This document shows positions 36,042-47,202 of a DNA stretch of 64,000 nt, in pieces. How positions within the stretch are numbered: position 1 is the stretch's first letter; the number at the start of each line of letters is the position of its first letter. This DNA is from Epinephelus fuscoguttatus (Eukaryota > Chordata > Actinopteri > Perciformes > Serranidae), in contig NC_064773.1 of assembly GCF_011397635.1 (NCBI RefSeq), positions 28,495,449 through 28,559,448 on the forward strand, in the 5' to 3' direction. The translations under genes and the position numbers were made by a program. The notes under the pieces were generated by a model that saw only the letters and a list, made by a program, of their open reading frames with translations, ran no database searches and was not told the DNA's origin.

Positions 36042-39000
36042 GCTGGTACATATCATGGACGTATAAATTAAATATTCCATCCTCAGCTGGAGTTTGATTG
36101 TCCACTGCAGTGCTGTTGACGCAGCAGTGTTTTCTTTCCATATTGCGTTTTTACAACTTGCTTTGATGCTATGTTTCAAGCTGCCAAACAGAACCAGCTG
36201 GTAAATTGTACCAGTGACGTCAGCGTTTCCATTTCTAGCTCAGAGAAGTTTCTATTCATGGCGGTATGACGTCTCTCCATGTTGTAAACTGTAGGTGCGA
36301 GGCCTCTAAACTGACAATATATTGGGGCGGGAAATGTAAATAGCGACTGTTTTCAGCTGCCACATTTTTAACGCCCAATCATTCCTACGCTGTGATAGGC
36401 GAAATAAGAACATTTGTTCACATGTGAACCCTATTGTAAGATGATTCACTGGTTTGTACATTAGATTGATAAATGAGGGCCATGATGTGTAAACATAAAA
36501 ACAAACAGGAAAACACAGACCCACACACACCTCCTGTGAATGTTTACTCGTGCCTCAGACGTCAGGTGATGACTGTTATGAAAGAGTTTATTATGTAACC
36601 CAGCAGGATCCCACGTTCCCCCCTCTCTGTCCTCTGCCACAAAGGCCTTCATTCAGGGGCCACTGGGGCTGGCAGTTACCCTTCGATAAGCACCGCTCCA
36701 GGGCCCCAGGGCGCCCTGCTCACTTTCCCACCACTGGCTGAGGACAGAGAGAGTGTTATTAGAGGAGAAGGGTCTGCCAGGTTTATTTCTGAACTTTTTG
36801 TGTTTTAAAAATGGTATTGCGGTCATTTATGAAGTTGTCTCAACAGATAATAATTGATTTAAGAATTAATGTTTAACTGATACATAACTGAGGTATTTAT
36901 TACTGCGATATGTCAAAGTTTTGGGTCATGCTTGGTTCACTTTTAGTAAATGAGTAAATGCTTTCACAAGAAAAGAGGAGGTTCCGGTACAGAGAGAGTC
37001 TCAGTTTCATTTTAGAATCACATATCCACCCCTTAAGAAAAAGTTACTACAAAATGATCTTTAAAAAAAGATTTTCTTTCATATTAATTACTTACAAATG
37101 ATCAGCTTCAACCTCAAGATTACTGAAAGATGGTGATTTGTGGAAACAATTTGCCATGTGCTTTTTACGTTTTGTCCCGCAGGACACACACCCACAGACC
37201 GACCACCAACCCCAACCCATCCAAATATGCCCAGAAGTTTGGAGGCTCAGAGAAATGTCCCCGGTGTGGAGACTCTGTGTATGCAGCTGAGAAGATCATG
37301 GGGGCAGGCAAGGTGAGAGTTTTATCTCAAGTGTCCTCTACTCTCTGTTTACAACACAGACCTATAGTGATGCTCTCACGCTGCTTGTTTTGACTGCTTG
37401 ACCACTCTTATCCAAAACTTGAAGATATTTACCAGTGTTGGAAGGAAGTATTTGAATCACTTACTTAAGGAGGCCCCTGTTACGTACTTTCTTTGTTTAC
37501 ATGCTTTAATTGAAAAAAGTGTTTTTTCAACTCAACTATCAGAATTGTTGATGAATAATTTGAGGGTAGAGTATTTGGTCATTACCCTTCCAGTGTTAAA
37601 CAAATTAGGATCATTGTTCATCTCTATATCTATGATATAACTGACAAGAAAGCCAGAAAGATGTGTTCGCAGAATAAAAAGTACACTTTGGATGCAGTCT
37701 GCACCGTCAGGCTTTCAAATCGAGGCATCTGCCAAGATATTAGCCAAGTTGACTATTTCACTATTGGAGCCAAGTTGTAAAAATGATGACTCTTGGCTGT
37801 GCCTGAGAATCTGATCTCATACCACAGGATTTAAGGATGTGCTCCCGGAACTCTGTTCTGGTGTTTTGTGTTCACACTAATGAAACTTAATGTGTTTCCC
37901 AGAACTTAAGCTGCAGTGTGAACCAGGTTATAATGACGTTTTCAAATGTGGAGTGTGTATTCAACTTTACAGAACGATCATTATGTACAGTGTGAGCATG
38001 AACAGCCACCAACAGAAATCAAACCTCTAACCCGAGCAGTGTTGGGTCCTTGAACTGCACAGGACCACAGTTTACACCACAAACCTCCGGGGTAAACCTG
38101 GTTTGACTGGATTGAACGCACATGGTTTATAATGTGCTCAGCCGCATGCAAGAGGTTTGGTGTGGTCTCTCCTAATGAGAGAACACTGATCCTGTTTTTC
38201 TGATTGAAGCCATATCATCAAGTTTGGATGGGAGCATTCCGAACAGCTGGGGTTAATCGTGTGAGGCTGTCTGGACACTGGGGCTTTGGCAGATGTTGTT
38301 GACATAGATTTACAGTAGATGAAGTCATGAGGCTCGCACTCTTGAGATGTATCAGCAGGATGTTTAGTTCTGAGAAGCTGCTCAGATGAAAACCTGCCCA
38401 CAGAGGAGCAAAGATTTGTGTTCTGAGGATTTCTGTTTCCTCTAAAAATGGGAGGGTTAGCATTTCCTGTGACTGATCACATGCAGATTCACACATCATG
38501 AGCTGTTTAATAGCAGGTGATGTCATCAGGCAGAGAGCTGTTAATGTGTGTTTCCTAATGGGAGGAAATCTATCAGGCTCCGCTCATTGGTTAAAGCATG
38601 ACCTGTAATTTTCTGTGAAATGAAGACAGTCAGAAAAGCCCGCAGGTTTGGGAGTTGCTTTGATGGGGTTTGACGAAGGAAATGACGACATAAGCTCCAT
38701 GAAACATCTGCTTTTATCAGTCGTAAATATCTGCAAACAGAATCTTTGTTTTGTCAGACAGTGTTAGGTCAATTTAGCAGAACAGCGTGAAGACAGACTT
38801 GAACAGCTGCCACTTTGGGTATAAATGTAAAATTCTCTTTCTCCTCCTAGCCGTGGCACAAGACATGCTTCCGCTGTGCAAAATGTGGCAAGAGCCTGGA
38901 GTCAACCACTCAGACTGAGAAAGATGGAGAACTCTATTGCAAAGGTGAGATGAAACATCTGAGATGAAATGACGTATAGAATTACAACATAGTGTTTCTT

Positions 39001-42000
39001 TTGGATTCCTCAGGGATTACTGTCATTACTAAGCTTTCACAGAGAGCCTGGAATAACACAAGGTAAAATAACATTTGTGTTAGCCAACACATGCACTGGC
39101 AGAGCAAGGGTAGAATAACTCCACCATGCAGCGCTCTGATAGAGACATGAGGAATCTGCTACACAGAGATCCAACAGCAACACATTTTCTCACTTAAACA
39201 TCCATTAATGAGTAATGTGTTTACTGTGTGATCACTGACATCATCAACCTAAATTCACTCAGACTGTAGTTCTACAGCATGAAGACAGAGGTTGACATCT
39301 GGCATGTTAGAACTGAGCATGACAAACGACAGGGAGGAATATATTGTACCACATTGTGCTTATCTGAAAAACTGGAAATAGGATTGTTTAGACTGTGGGG
39401 AAGACTGCCTATGGTTCAGACGGCCTATTATTCCAAAACCCTGATAGTCTGATAAACATCCCATTGGTCTAAAAGTCCGTTTTACCAGCAGCCTGTTATA
39501 CTGAAAATAAATACGCATTGCTTTAAAGGCCCATTACTACAAAAATACACTCTCCCAAACAGAAGTACATGGCTAGTTATCATGCTAAATGACACCCTTT
39601 TTTCCTACGATGATGAAGGCATCACCCGCTCTACTTTGCCTCTGTCAGGGTTAGCCAATCAGAGGCAGAGTAGGGTGGAGTAGGCACGAATCTTTTGAAA
39701 CAATGGGCGTTTGTTTTCATTGGAACAATGGTGTGGCAGCAGGGTTGGCAATGTGGGATTGTCACTAAACATTCTCCAGACATGGTCCCCAGGCCCAGTT
39801 GTTCATAAATTTAACCTGGATTAGAATGATCCGGATTTGGAAATCCCATGTTTTGCTATCCAGGACCAGCTAATCCATTTTACTTTAGTGCCAGTTGTTC
39901 AAAGCAACATTGGATTGGATCACCCTGATCCAGATATAAACTTTTCAAGAGTCCTGAAATCTGGATTGCCAGTCCTCTAAATGGGACTACACATCACATT
40001 GTAGGCTACTGGCTATGGACGGTTACTTGAAGTGTTTTAATTTGAAGAGAGTAAACAGCATGGGAGATGCAAACTATTTTTGACTGTGTCATTGTAATAA
40101 AAATGAAGTGATAAATGAAAGTTAAATTGAAGTTTCTTAAATCATTATATATCACCAAATGAGACAACACAATGGTGATTAAACCTACGGCCCTGTGATA
40201 GAAGCTCCTGCATTTGCAGTAATATGAATTCGGTCTCCATGGTGACATCCTCGGTAAAAATTACAAGCAGTGCACAGTCATTAATAATCTGCTCTCACAC
40301 ACACCAAAACCTACACACATACACAACATCTATGCTGTGGTAACCCTCTCTGGCCAACTGCAGGCTCATAAAGCTGATAGAGCTGATAGAAATAAATTCA
40401 GCAGCCTGCTTTTAAGATAATTATTGCTTATCATCATGGGTGGCGCCCAAGAGAACAAAATGGAGATGTTTGAGATTGTAATTTAAAGGATTTTGTCATT
40501 ATCAAAATAATATATGTATTTGTTTTACCGTACTGAAAGGCTCAATAGGCAGTCTAATATCTGCTTTATCTTCTGTATCACTGCAAAAGATAACAAATCA
40601 AGCACAAAATATAAATCAGTGTATATATATTTGATATATCTGAACAAGTTTTATTACATTTTGTGCCTGAAATCTTCTGCTGGAATCAGAATCAAAGGAA
40701 TCCCAATACCACTAAAAAGTTTTGAACAACACATACTGAAGGTTTGATCCAGATCCAAACCAAGACTAGATTCCATGCTCTAATCCGATTTCAGAATCCT
40801 TTTTTTCATTTTGCACAAATTATTTTTAAGATTTGATCCAATCCGAAAGCCCACATCTGATCGAAGGATGAATTCTACTGACTTTGGTGACGTCTCTTGT
40901 TTTGAACGAAATGCCTCAACACTTATGCCATGAAAGTTGGTACAGGCATTCATGTTTTCCAATGTTAGCTTTCCATCTAGCGCTATCAAGTCAAGGTTTC
41001 ACATTGTCCAGTACTTTTTGTTTATCAGCAAAAACCTGCAAAACATCAGCTTCAGCTGTACTTTTGGTCATGTATTTACATATATTAACTTGTAAATATT
41101 AGCACGCTAACACGCTAACGTAAGATACTGAGCGTAGTATATATTATATCTGCTTACCTTAGGCATGTTAGCATTGTCACTATGAGCATGCTAACACCAT
41201 CCCACCAGTATTTAAATAAAGGTATCTGCCAAGATCAGAGTTGATGATTTGGCTTTTGGTTGTTCAGCCAGGTTGCAAAAATGATCACTCTGATTCAGGT
41301 GAGAGTTGATTGTCATGACAACACTGACGTAGTGTGTACAACTAGGCAGTGTGACATGAAATCTTATCTTATACCACAGACTTTGAGGAAGTGTTCCTGC
41401 AACTTTCTGCTTCCATTTACCTGCGAAACTGGCACTCACATCAGCCTAAACTTTACTTTGTTTTTAGTGCTAATTAGCAACTGTTAGCATGCTAACATGC
41501 GACTAAGACACAAAGAGACCCTTTAACTCCTGCTTATAAAAAGATTAGTTATTCACTATATTCATGAATCAGTAGAGAGGTTCCACTGTATTATGCAGCT
41601 AAGTCACTACTGTCAGCTGATATGATCATATCAGCATAAACAGACCAGGACAAACTGGCTCTTGTGTAATGACCAAGAAAACGCACACACACGCACATTC
41701 AGTGTCTTGTACTCACTGTCGTCCCAGATGACGTATTTCACATTTGGTGTGTTGGCTTGGCTGGAACCCACTGGCCTTGTCAAGCTAACAGAGCTGCTTA
41801 CTGTCCACTGTACTTTAGTGGGCAGAAACATGTGCGGTGTGACCTCCACACTGATTTCTCCCTCCTCTTCAGCACAATGAGATGGGATGATTCGGTTAAA
41901 CAGAAGACACAGAAACAGACATCAACATGCTCGCCGACATCAGCACATGGATGTTTGCTGAACGGCATAATGAAACCTTGTACTGACGAGGAGGAATGTT

Positions 42001-44035
42001 GCATCTCAGCTTGAAAGCCAAACAGGCCCGACTGTGCTGCTGCTATCAGTCAGTGGTTTTGAGACATCCTGACTCTGTCTGAGCTGCAGCTGGATATTGT
42101 TATTCCAATCAGGAACGTTTTGAAGAAGCATGTGGTCAGCAGACCTGAGATTGCACATTTGCAAAAAGGACGCTAAAGATATTTCCAAACACTTGAAGAT
42201 TTTTTTTAAACAAACCCCATTTTTTTTTGAGAATAAAAAAAGAAAGTCAGTAATTCTGCACCTTATTGTTTGACCACAGCCTGAGGAGGCGGCTTATTTA
42301 AAATGTCACATGTTGATGTGAGATAAACAACTCTTGAGTGTTGGGAAAGATTTTGTGACCTCTATCTGCACACACACATCCAAAACACACAGGCATTGTC
42401 TGTTTCGGCAGATTAGATCTCAGGGTGAAGGTGGTCAAAACTGCCAGAGTTAAGTGCAACAGTAAAATGTGAGACATGTCATTAGACACATTAAAACGTA
42501 CTGCTGTATCTTGGTCATAAAATGTGTGCACACACTCTTTTACAGCTTTTTCTTAAACGATGAAAATACAAATTGTCAAGAGTAATTGTGTTTGTGGCAA
42601 TGACATAAAGCAGAACTCTGTACTTGTAGGAGATCTGGTACCAGTCTGTGCTAAGCTGTACAGTATGTGTGCAAGAGAAGAAGCAGATATGTTTGTCTTG
42701 TCATCTCAATTTGTCAGTTTGTGTTGACATTTTCAGTGGGAACCCCCGAATACTTTGTCTCGTAGATTGAAAACATTTTTTATATGGATGATCCACGAAA
42801 TTGGCTGTTCACATCTGAAACATTTATGTTAGCCAGATACTTTAGGAAAGCCTTGGAGATGAGAAATGAAAAACTCTAACAGGATTAACCTAAGGTTCAG
42901 GCCACAAGATGTTTTGTCGCATCTTGGATGTGTGATGTATACACTGAACAAAACTGTAAATGTTCTGTTTTTGATCCCACTTCTCACAGGGCTCGGTTAA
43001 ATATTTGAGACTTTTTTATGCGCTCAATAGATACATTTCTCTCAGATTTTGGTCGCAGATTTGTTAAAATCTGTGTTAGTGTGCACTTCTTCTCCAAGAT
43101 AATCCATCCACCTGACAGGTGTGACATATCAAGATGCTGAATAGACTGCATCATTACTACACAGGTGAGCCTTGGGATGGTCACACTAAAAGGCCACACT
43201 ATGATGTGCAGTTTGATTCCGTGAATTTGACAGTACATCCAACCAGCCTCACAACCACCAGACCACATGTAAACACACCAGCTCAGGACCACCACATCCA
43301 GTGTCCAAGATCAGCCACCACGACAGCTGATGCAACTACAACTAAATAATTTCTTCATATACCATCAGAAACTCATCTGCATTCTCATCGTCTCTACCAG
43401 GGTCTTGCTCTGACAGCAGTTGGTCATTGTAACTGACTTGTGGTTGGTTGTTGATTGGATGTACTGTCAAATTCAGGGAAACAACACTGGAGACGGCTTA
43501 TGGTAGTGAAATAAACATTCAGTTCTCAGGCAACAACTCTGGTGGACATTCCTGCAGTCAGCATGCTGATAGCACTCTCCCTCAAAACTTGCAACATGTG
43601 GTATCGTGTTGTGTGATCAAGCTGCACATTTTGGAGCGTCCTTTGTGACCCCTCCAAGACACAGCGTCAGCATCTTGGTATGTCACACCTGTCAGGTGGA
43701 TGGATTATCAGTTTAATGTAGTTTTGTAATCACACGGGGGAGGGGCCGCACCTTTGGCATGACATGGAAATGAAAACTAACCAACATAATTCACACACTG
43801 CTGAGATTTCTTCCATGAAGATGAAATCCATTTCTTCCTCATCTCGTCTTACAAAGTTTTTAAATGATGTTTTTCGTCAGTATTATGAGGATACAGTTTC
43901 AGATCAATACAATCTGCAGCTCGTTAATGTTCATTCTTTCCTCTCTCTCCATCCACAGCGTGTTACGCCAAGAACTTCGGGCCCAAAGGCTTCGGTTACG
44001 GCCAAGGAGCGGGCGCTCTGGTTCACGCTCAGTGA
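31530..44035 (+). CDS. csrp2: Cysteine and glycine-rich protein 2 (CRP2, two LIM domains; 5 coding exons)
   Basis: CRP2 is a small LIM-only adaptor that binds alpha-actinin and zyxin and acts as a cofactor for SRF/GATA in smooth muscle; it is found on actin filaments and in the nucleus. Exons: 31530-31641, 34113-34281, 37183-37312, 38851-38944, 43959-44035. They join in frame into 582 nt, 193 residues, the exact family length. LIM1 zinc ligands are C10, C13, H31, C34, C37, C40, C58, C61. LIM2 ligands are C119, C122, H140, C143, C146, C149, C167, C170. Each LIM is followed by a Gly-rich repeat ([12 protein letters not shown] and [12 protein letters not shown]), and KKYGPK at 64-69 is the usual nuclear signal. 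The ending GALVHAQ and the E2f7/zdhhc17 neighbours favour CSRP2 over CSRP1 or CSRP3. All 16 ligands are intact. Confidence 0.97.
31710..32215. mobile_element. hAT-like end plus dispersed fish repeat
   Basis: CAGTGGTTCTCAAATGGTG at 31710 is a typical hAT terminus, but no matching right end was found. 31940-32215 resembles an abundant fish repeat (GGCTAGATTTTCTAAAGCCT, GGTTATTATGGGAGGTTTTG). The boundaries are uncertain. Confidence 0.4.
32216..34112 (+). other. csrp2 intron between coding exons 1 and 2, right part
   Basis: No exon or element recognised. Confidence 0.4.
34113..34281 (+). CDS. csrp2: csrp2 coding exon 2 (LIM1, second finger, and Gly-rich repeat)
   Basis: Residues 38-93, [20 protein letters not shown] to RLGIKHE, completing LIM1 with C40, C58, C61. 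The donor is GTAAGT, phase 2. Confidence 0.96.
34282..37182 (+). other. csrp2 intron between coding exons 2 and 3
   Basis: A (TA)n tract lies at about 36004-36038. No exon or classified element was seen. Confidence 0.45.
36004..36038. repeat. (TA)n microsatellite
   Basis: An almost uninterrupted alternating TA stretch with one TACATA interruption at the left. Confidence 0.85.
37183..37312 (+). CDS. csrp2: csrp2 coding exon 3 (linker and start of LIM2)
   Basis: Residues 94-137. The linker [18 protein letters not shown] leads to C119 and C122 of LIM2 and ends AEKIMGAGK. Phase 0 at GTGAGA. Confidence 0.96.
38851..38944 (+). CDS. csrp2: csrp2 coding exon 4 (LIM2 core)
   Basis: Residues 138-168, [20 protein letters not shown] to YCK, with LIM2 ligands H140, C143, C146, C149 and C167. 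The acceptor is CTCCTAG and the donor GTGAGA. Confidence 0.96.
38945..42935 (+). other. csrp2 last intron, left part
   Basis: It holds several old dispersed repeats: a segment at about 41220-41410 similar to 37690-37860 of the previous intron, and GCTAACACGCTAACG-type repeats at 41100-41200. No exon was recognised. Confidence 0.4.
42942..43709. mobile_element. Rearranged Tc1-like transposon relic
   Basis: The left end CACTGAACAAAACTG follows TA. Long inverted segments of 43 bp begin GATAATCCATCCACCTGACA (43098-43140 and, inverted, 43667-43709) and differ at one base. A transposase scrap is readable on the + strand ([16 protein letters not shown] near 43260). A different, N-terminal transposase scrap is readable on the - strand near 43530-43580. 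It is inactive. Confidence 0.75.
43959..44035 (+). CDS. csrp2: csrp2 last coding exon
   Basis: Residues 169-193, [20 protein letters not shown] to the TGA at 44033-44035. It supplies C170, the last zinc ligand. Ala169 replaces the Gly I recall at this position in human CSRP2. Confidence 0.96.
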
Positions 44036-44190
44036 TGGCTCAGCTGGATCACTCAGACACAGACACTCACATCTTTTATACATTCCTCTGTTTAACATGA
44101 ACATCAACCAGTCCTTTTCTTGTGTTCTCTCCCTCTTTGATGTTAAAGTAGTCGCTTGTGATACAAATAAAAACATGAACAAACATTAAT
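44036..44190 (+). terminator. csrp2: csrp2 3' UTR and poly(A) signal
   Basis: A canonical AATAAA lies at 44166-44171, about 130 nt after the stop, and a T-rich stretch follows. This short 3' end faces the convergent zdhhc17 3' end. Confidence 0.6.
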
Positions 44191-44199
44191 TCACATTTG

Positions 44200-47063
44200 A
44201 CTGTATTTTATTATTAAAGCCATTAAAACTGAACCATGCCCATATGTTTACATCTGAAGCGGAGTTACAGTGATGTCTGAAGGTGGGCAGAGAGGCACTG
44301 GAGATGATTATGTGCTTTAACTTTTTTTTTAAATTTTATTTTATTATCCCACATGGTGAGGTGAGAGGGGGGAGACAGAACAGAGACTTTTCGGGCTGCT
44401 GGAAGAACTAGTGAGGACTGAAACGGCTTTGAATTCACGTCCCGGATGAGCTGCTGCCCCAGAAAAACAAAAACACTCGCCCGCGTTTACCTCCTGTCAC
44501 TTAAAAGGCATTATTAGAACACAAGTGGTTAGTTACTGGTGCTGATATGAAATCAAGTCACGACCTTTTAAAGCACATAGAGCAGCCGCTGTGTGTCGTC
44601 TTTGCGGGGCAGAAATGACATCAGTGGTGGGTTAAGCGAGATGTGGCGAGTGAAACATGGAATGATGACATAACCGTCCCCTTCTGATGATGCAAACATG
44701 AGGCCCAAAAGTTTCCGGAGGCCCTTAATGTAATATAACCTCCCTCTATCATTAAAACTATTGCATGATCACATTTCAGCTTTTAGAAAACAAAACAAAA
44801 AAAAAATTTGGCGTCTGCCTTAGTTCTCTAGTGTCTTTGCTTTACAATTTGTACATCCAGTGGTATAACAAACCCAGCGATATATGACATAAAAAAACCT
44901 TTAGGATGACTACAGAGTCCACAAGCATGGAACATTCAAATATATTACACACTTGCACAGGAGGGCCCGACTTGAAATCTGGCAACCTGAAAGAAAAGGT
45001 CCACTAAACACACTGGATTTGAGAGAAACAAACAAAAAAAAAAAACAAACAAAAAAATAAACAGACAAATGAACGTAATGCAGAAAGTACTTGCAAATAC
45101 TTAACATTCACTATATACAGACAACGTGGCTTGCTGGGCTGTCACCATGGTGATGACTATGGGGTCCGGTTTACGGGGGAAAAGGGGGGCGGCGAGAGCC
45201 CAGCTGTCCCAAGCATCGTACATGCAGTGGAGTTTCTTGGCGGGGGGATTGAAAGGTACTGAGGGGTTAAAATGCCTATAGACAGCAGTGTCGGACATCA
45301 CGAAAAGCTACAGTCATACACTCGGAGTATAGTCACTTGATTTCCTTCTGTCTGTTGGGTCAGAAGAATTCCCCAAAAATTGAAAAAAAAAAAAAAAAAA
45401 AAAAGAAGAAGAAAGAAATCAAGGAGCACCTTTGACTAACACTGACAAAAAGAAAAAAAAAATACAGAAAGATATTGTTTATGTACAGGTGCACATTCTT
45501 TACACTTCAGTCCATCCTGCTGCTGCTGCTGCTGCTGACTGCGGGGGTCCAGACAGGAAGTGATGGGAGCCGGCCATGTCTGATGGGCCCCTCCTCCTCC
45601 TCCTCTCTGTAAACAATGGAAGCGTTGGTGTGGAGCGGCGCCGCTGGGCCCTTGTGTTCAGTAACAGCCCAAAAAAAAACCAATTAACTAAAAAAAAAAA
45701 AAAGATCAGTGCAATGTTGTAGGCAGACAAAAGACAAAAACAAATAAGACTTTACAGCTTTCTGAGAAAAACACATGGAATGAACCTTTCTTGTAAACTC
45801 GTCCGTCCGTCTGCTGCGTTCTGTTTCTTATACTCTGCTGTTAATAAATACGCTCGCTGTACCTGTCTATACAGAGTCTGTCAAGTTCCCGGGCTTCCAT
45901 GTTAAAACAGCTACAGGTACTCGTTTCGTAATTTCTCATAAAAACCTACTCAGCTAAAATGATGTGACATGTAAAAATGATGGCGCTAGAACATACTTTA
46001 TCTATAAATAGTTTTAAAATAAATATACCTGTATCACATTGTCTGTAGGATATTTTCTGTTGCGTCTACGGTGGTCGCCGCTGAAGGAGTCATGATTCAT
46101 GCACTTAATCCCGCGTTAATACTGCACAACAACTGTTTTTTAGGTTATAACTTTCACTTGGATAACTCCGAAAATTTTATCTTGCAGTTTTATTTCAGCA
46201 GGTAAGAAGTTGGGACTCTTCCAGCGGCTCCACCTGCGACGCACCTTTCCTCTGATAAGTTCTTGGCAAATCCTCATCAGCTAATTCATCACGGTGCAAA
46301 ATCAAAAACCTTAAAAACACATTCCCTTATTTCTGTCACTTAGAAACAAATCATGTTTTTTTTTTTTTTTAAAAAAAAGAAATGTTCCTTCAGCTTTCCT
46401 GGCCACCTCAGTTACTTAACACAGGAACAACAGAGTTCCTGAACCAATCAAATAAACAAAAAAAAAACATACATACAGGGCACATCAACAGGGACACCAT
46501 AAATAAGGATATAAAGTAGGGAGGGTAAAGAGCGATACTGCCACTTCACAGCGCTGCTGTCTCCACAGCGTCACGTCTCCGGTACAAACAGAAGAGCTTT
46601 TATTTTGTAATTCCTCTCGTCCATCAGCCTCTCTCCTCTCCGTTTCGTGCCTGGCAGCAACGCACCGTCCAAAGGGCTCAGGAGAAGAGACGAGGTGGAG
46701 GGGTGGGATAGCAGTGGAGGTACAGTAAAGAAGTCTGATGTTGTAGAATAGTAGTAGTAGTAATAGTAGTAAAGGTGGTGAGGGCGGAGGGAGGGAGGGG
46801 GGGGGTGTAGGTGTGGTGTTGCCCCGTAACAGCATGCTAGTCCTGGCTGATTTTTTTTTTTTTTTTTTTTGTCAAAGTCTTTTGATCGGTGAGGGAGAGA
46901 TGGTCCGAAAAAAAGCAAGCGCTCCCGAGAACAGCATCGCTCCGATATGAACGCCGGGGGAGGGGGGCGGGGAGGGTGATGCTTCCAAACTCCACCGGGC
47001 GACACTCGACTCCACCCTGCTCCGCCCCCTCTTCTTCCTCCTCCTCATCCTCCTCTTTCTCCT
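44200..47063 (-). other. zdhhc17: zdhhc17 3' UTR (probable)
   Basis: No gene-like sequence exists between the zdhhc17 stop and the csrp2 end. On the - strand the region is U-rich, with long A runs on the + strand at 45380-45402 and T at 46851-46870. Candidate AATAAA signals on the - strand (TTTATT on +) lie at 46189-46194, 44335-44345 and 44207-44212. A purine-rich GAGGA tract follows the stop directly. Which end is used is not decidable here. Confidence 0.45.
45380..45402. repeat. Poly(A) tract
   Basis: About 23 A residues within the probable zdhhc17 3' UTR (U-run in that transcript). Confidence 0.9.
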
Positions 47064-47202
47064 CTACACCAGCTGGTAGCCCGAGCCAGATGTCTGGTCG
47101 TATTCTATTGTGTACTGCGTGGTCCAGTCCACCGCCACGGGCCGGATCAGACCGCAGCAGCGGATCTCGAAGAAATCTATGAGATTTCTGATGCAGCCAT
47201 GA
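47064..47202 (-). CDS. zdhhc17: zdhhc17 last coding exon
   Basis: Encodes [20 protein letters not shown] to [13 protein letters not shown] with TAG (CTA on the + strand at 47064-47066). This is the characteristic cytosolic C-terminus of ZDHHC17. Confidence 0.96.

Noticed and set aside
43764-44189. 141-codon + strand open frame over the last csrp2 exon
   Set aside because: It starts in the intron and reads the exon in the wrong frame. The csrp2 frame with all LIM ligands is clear.
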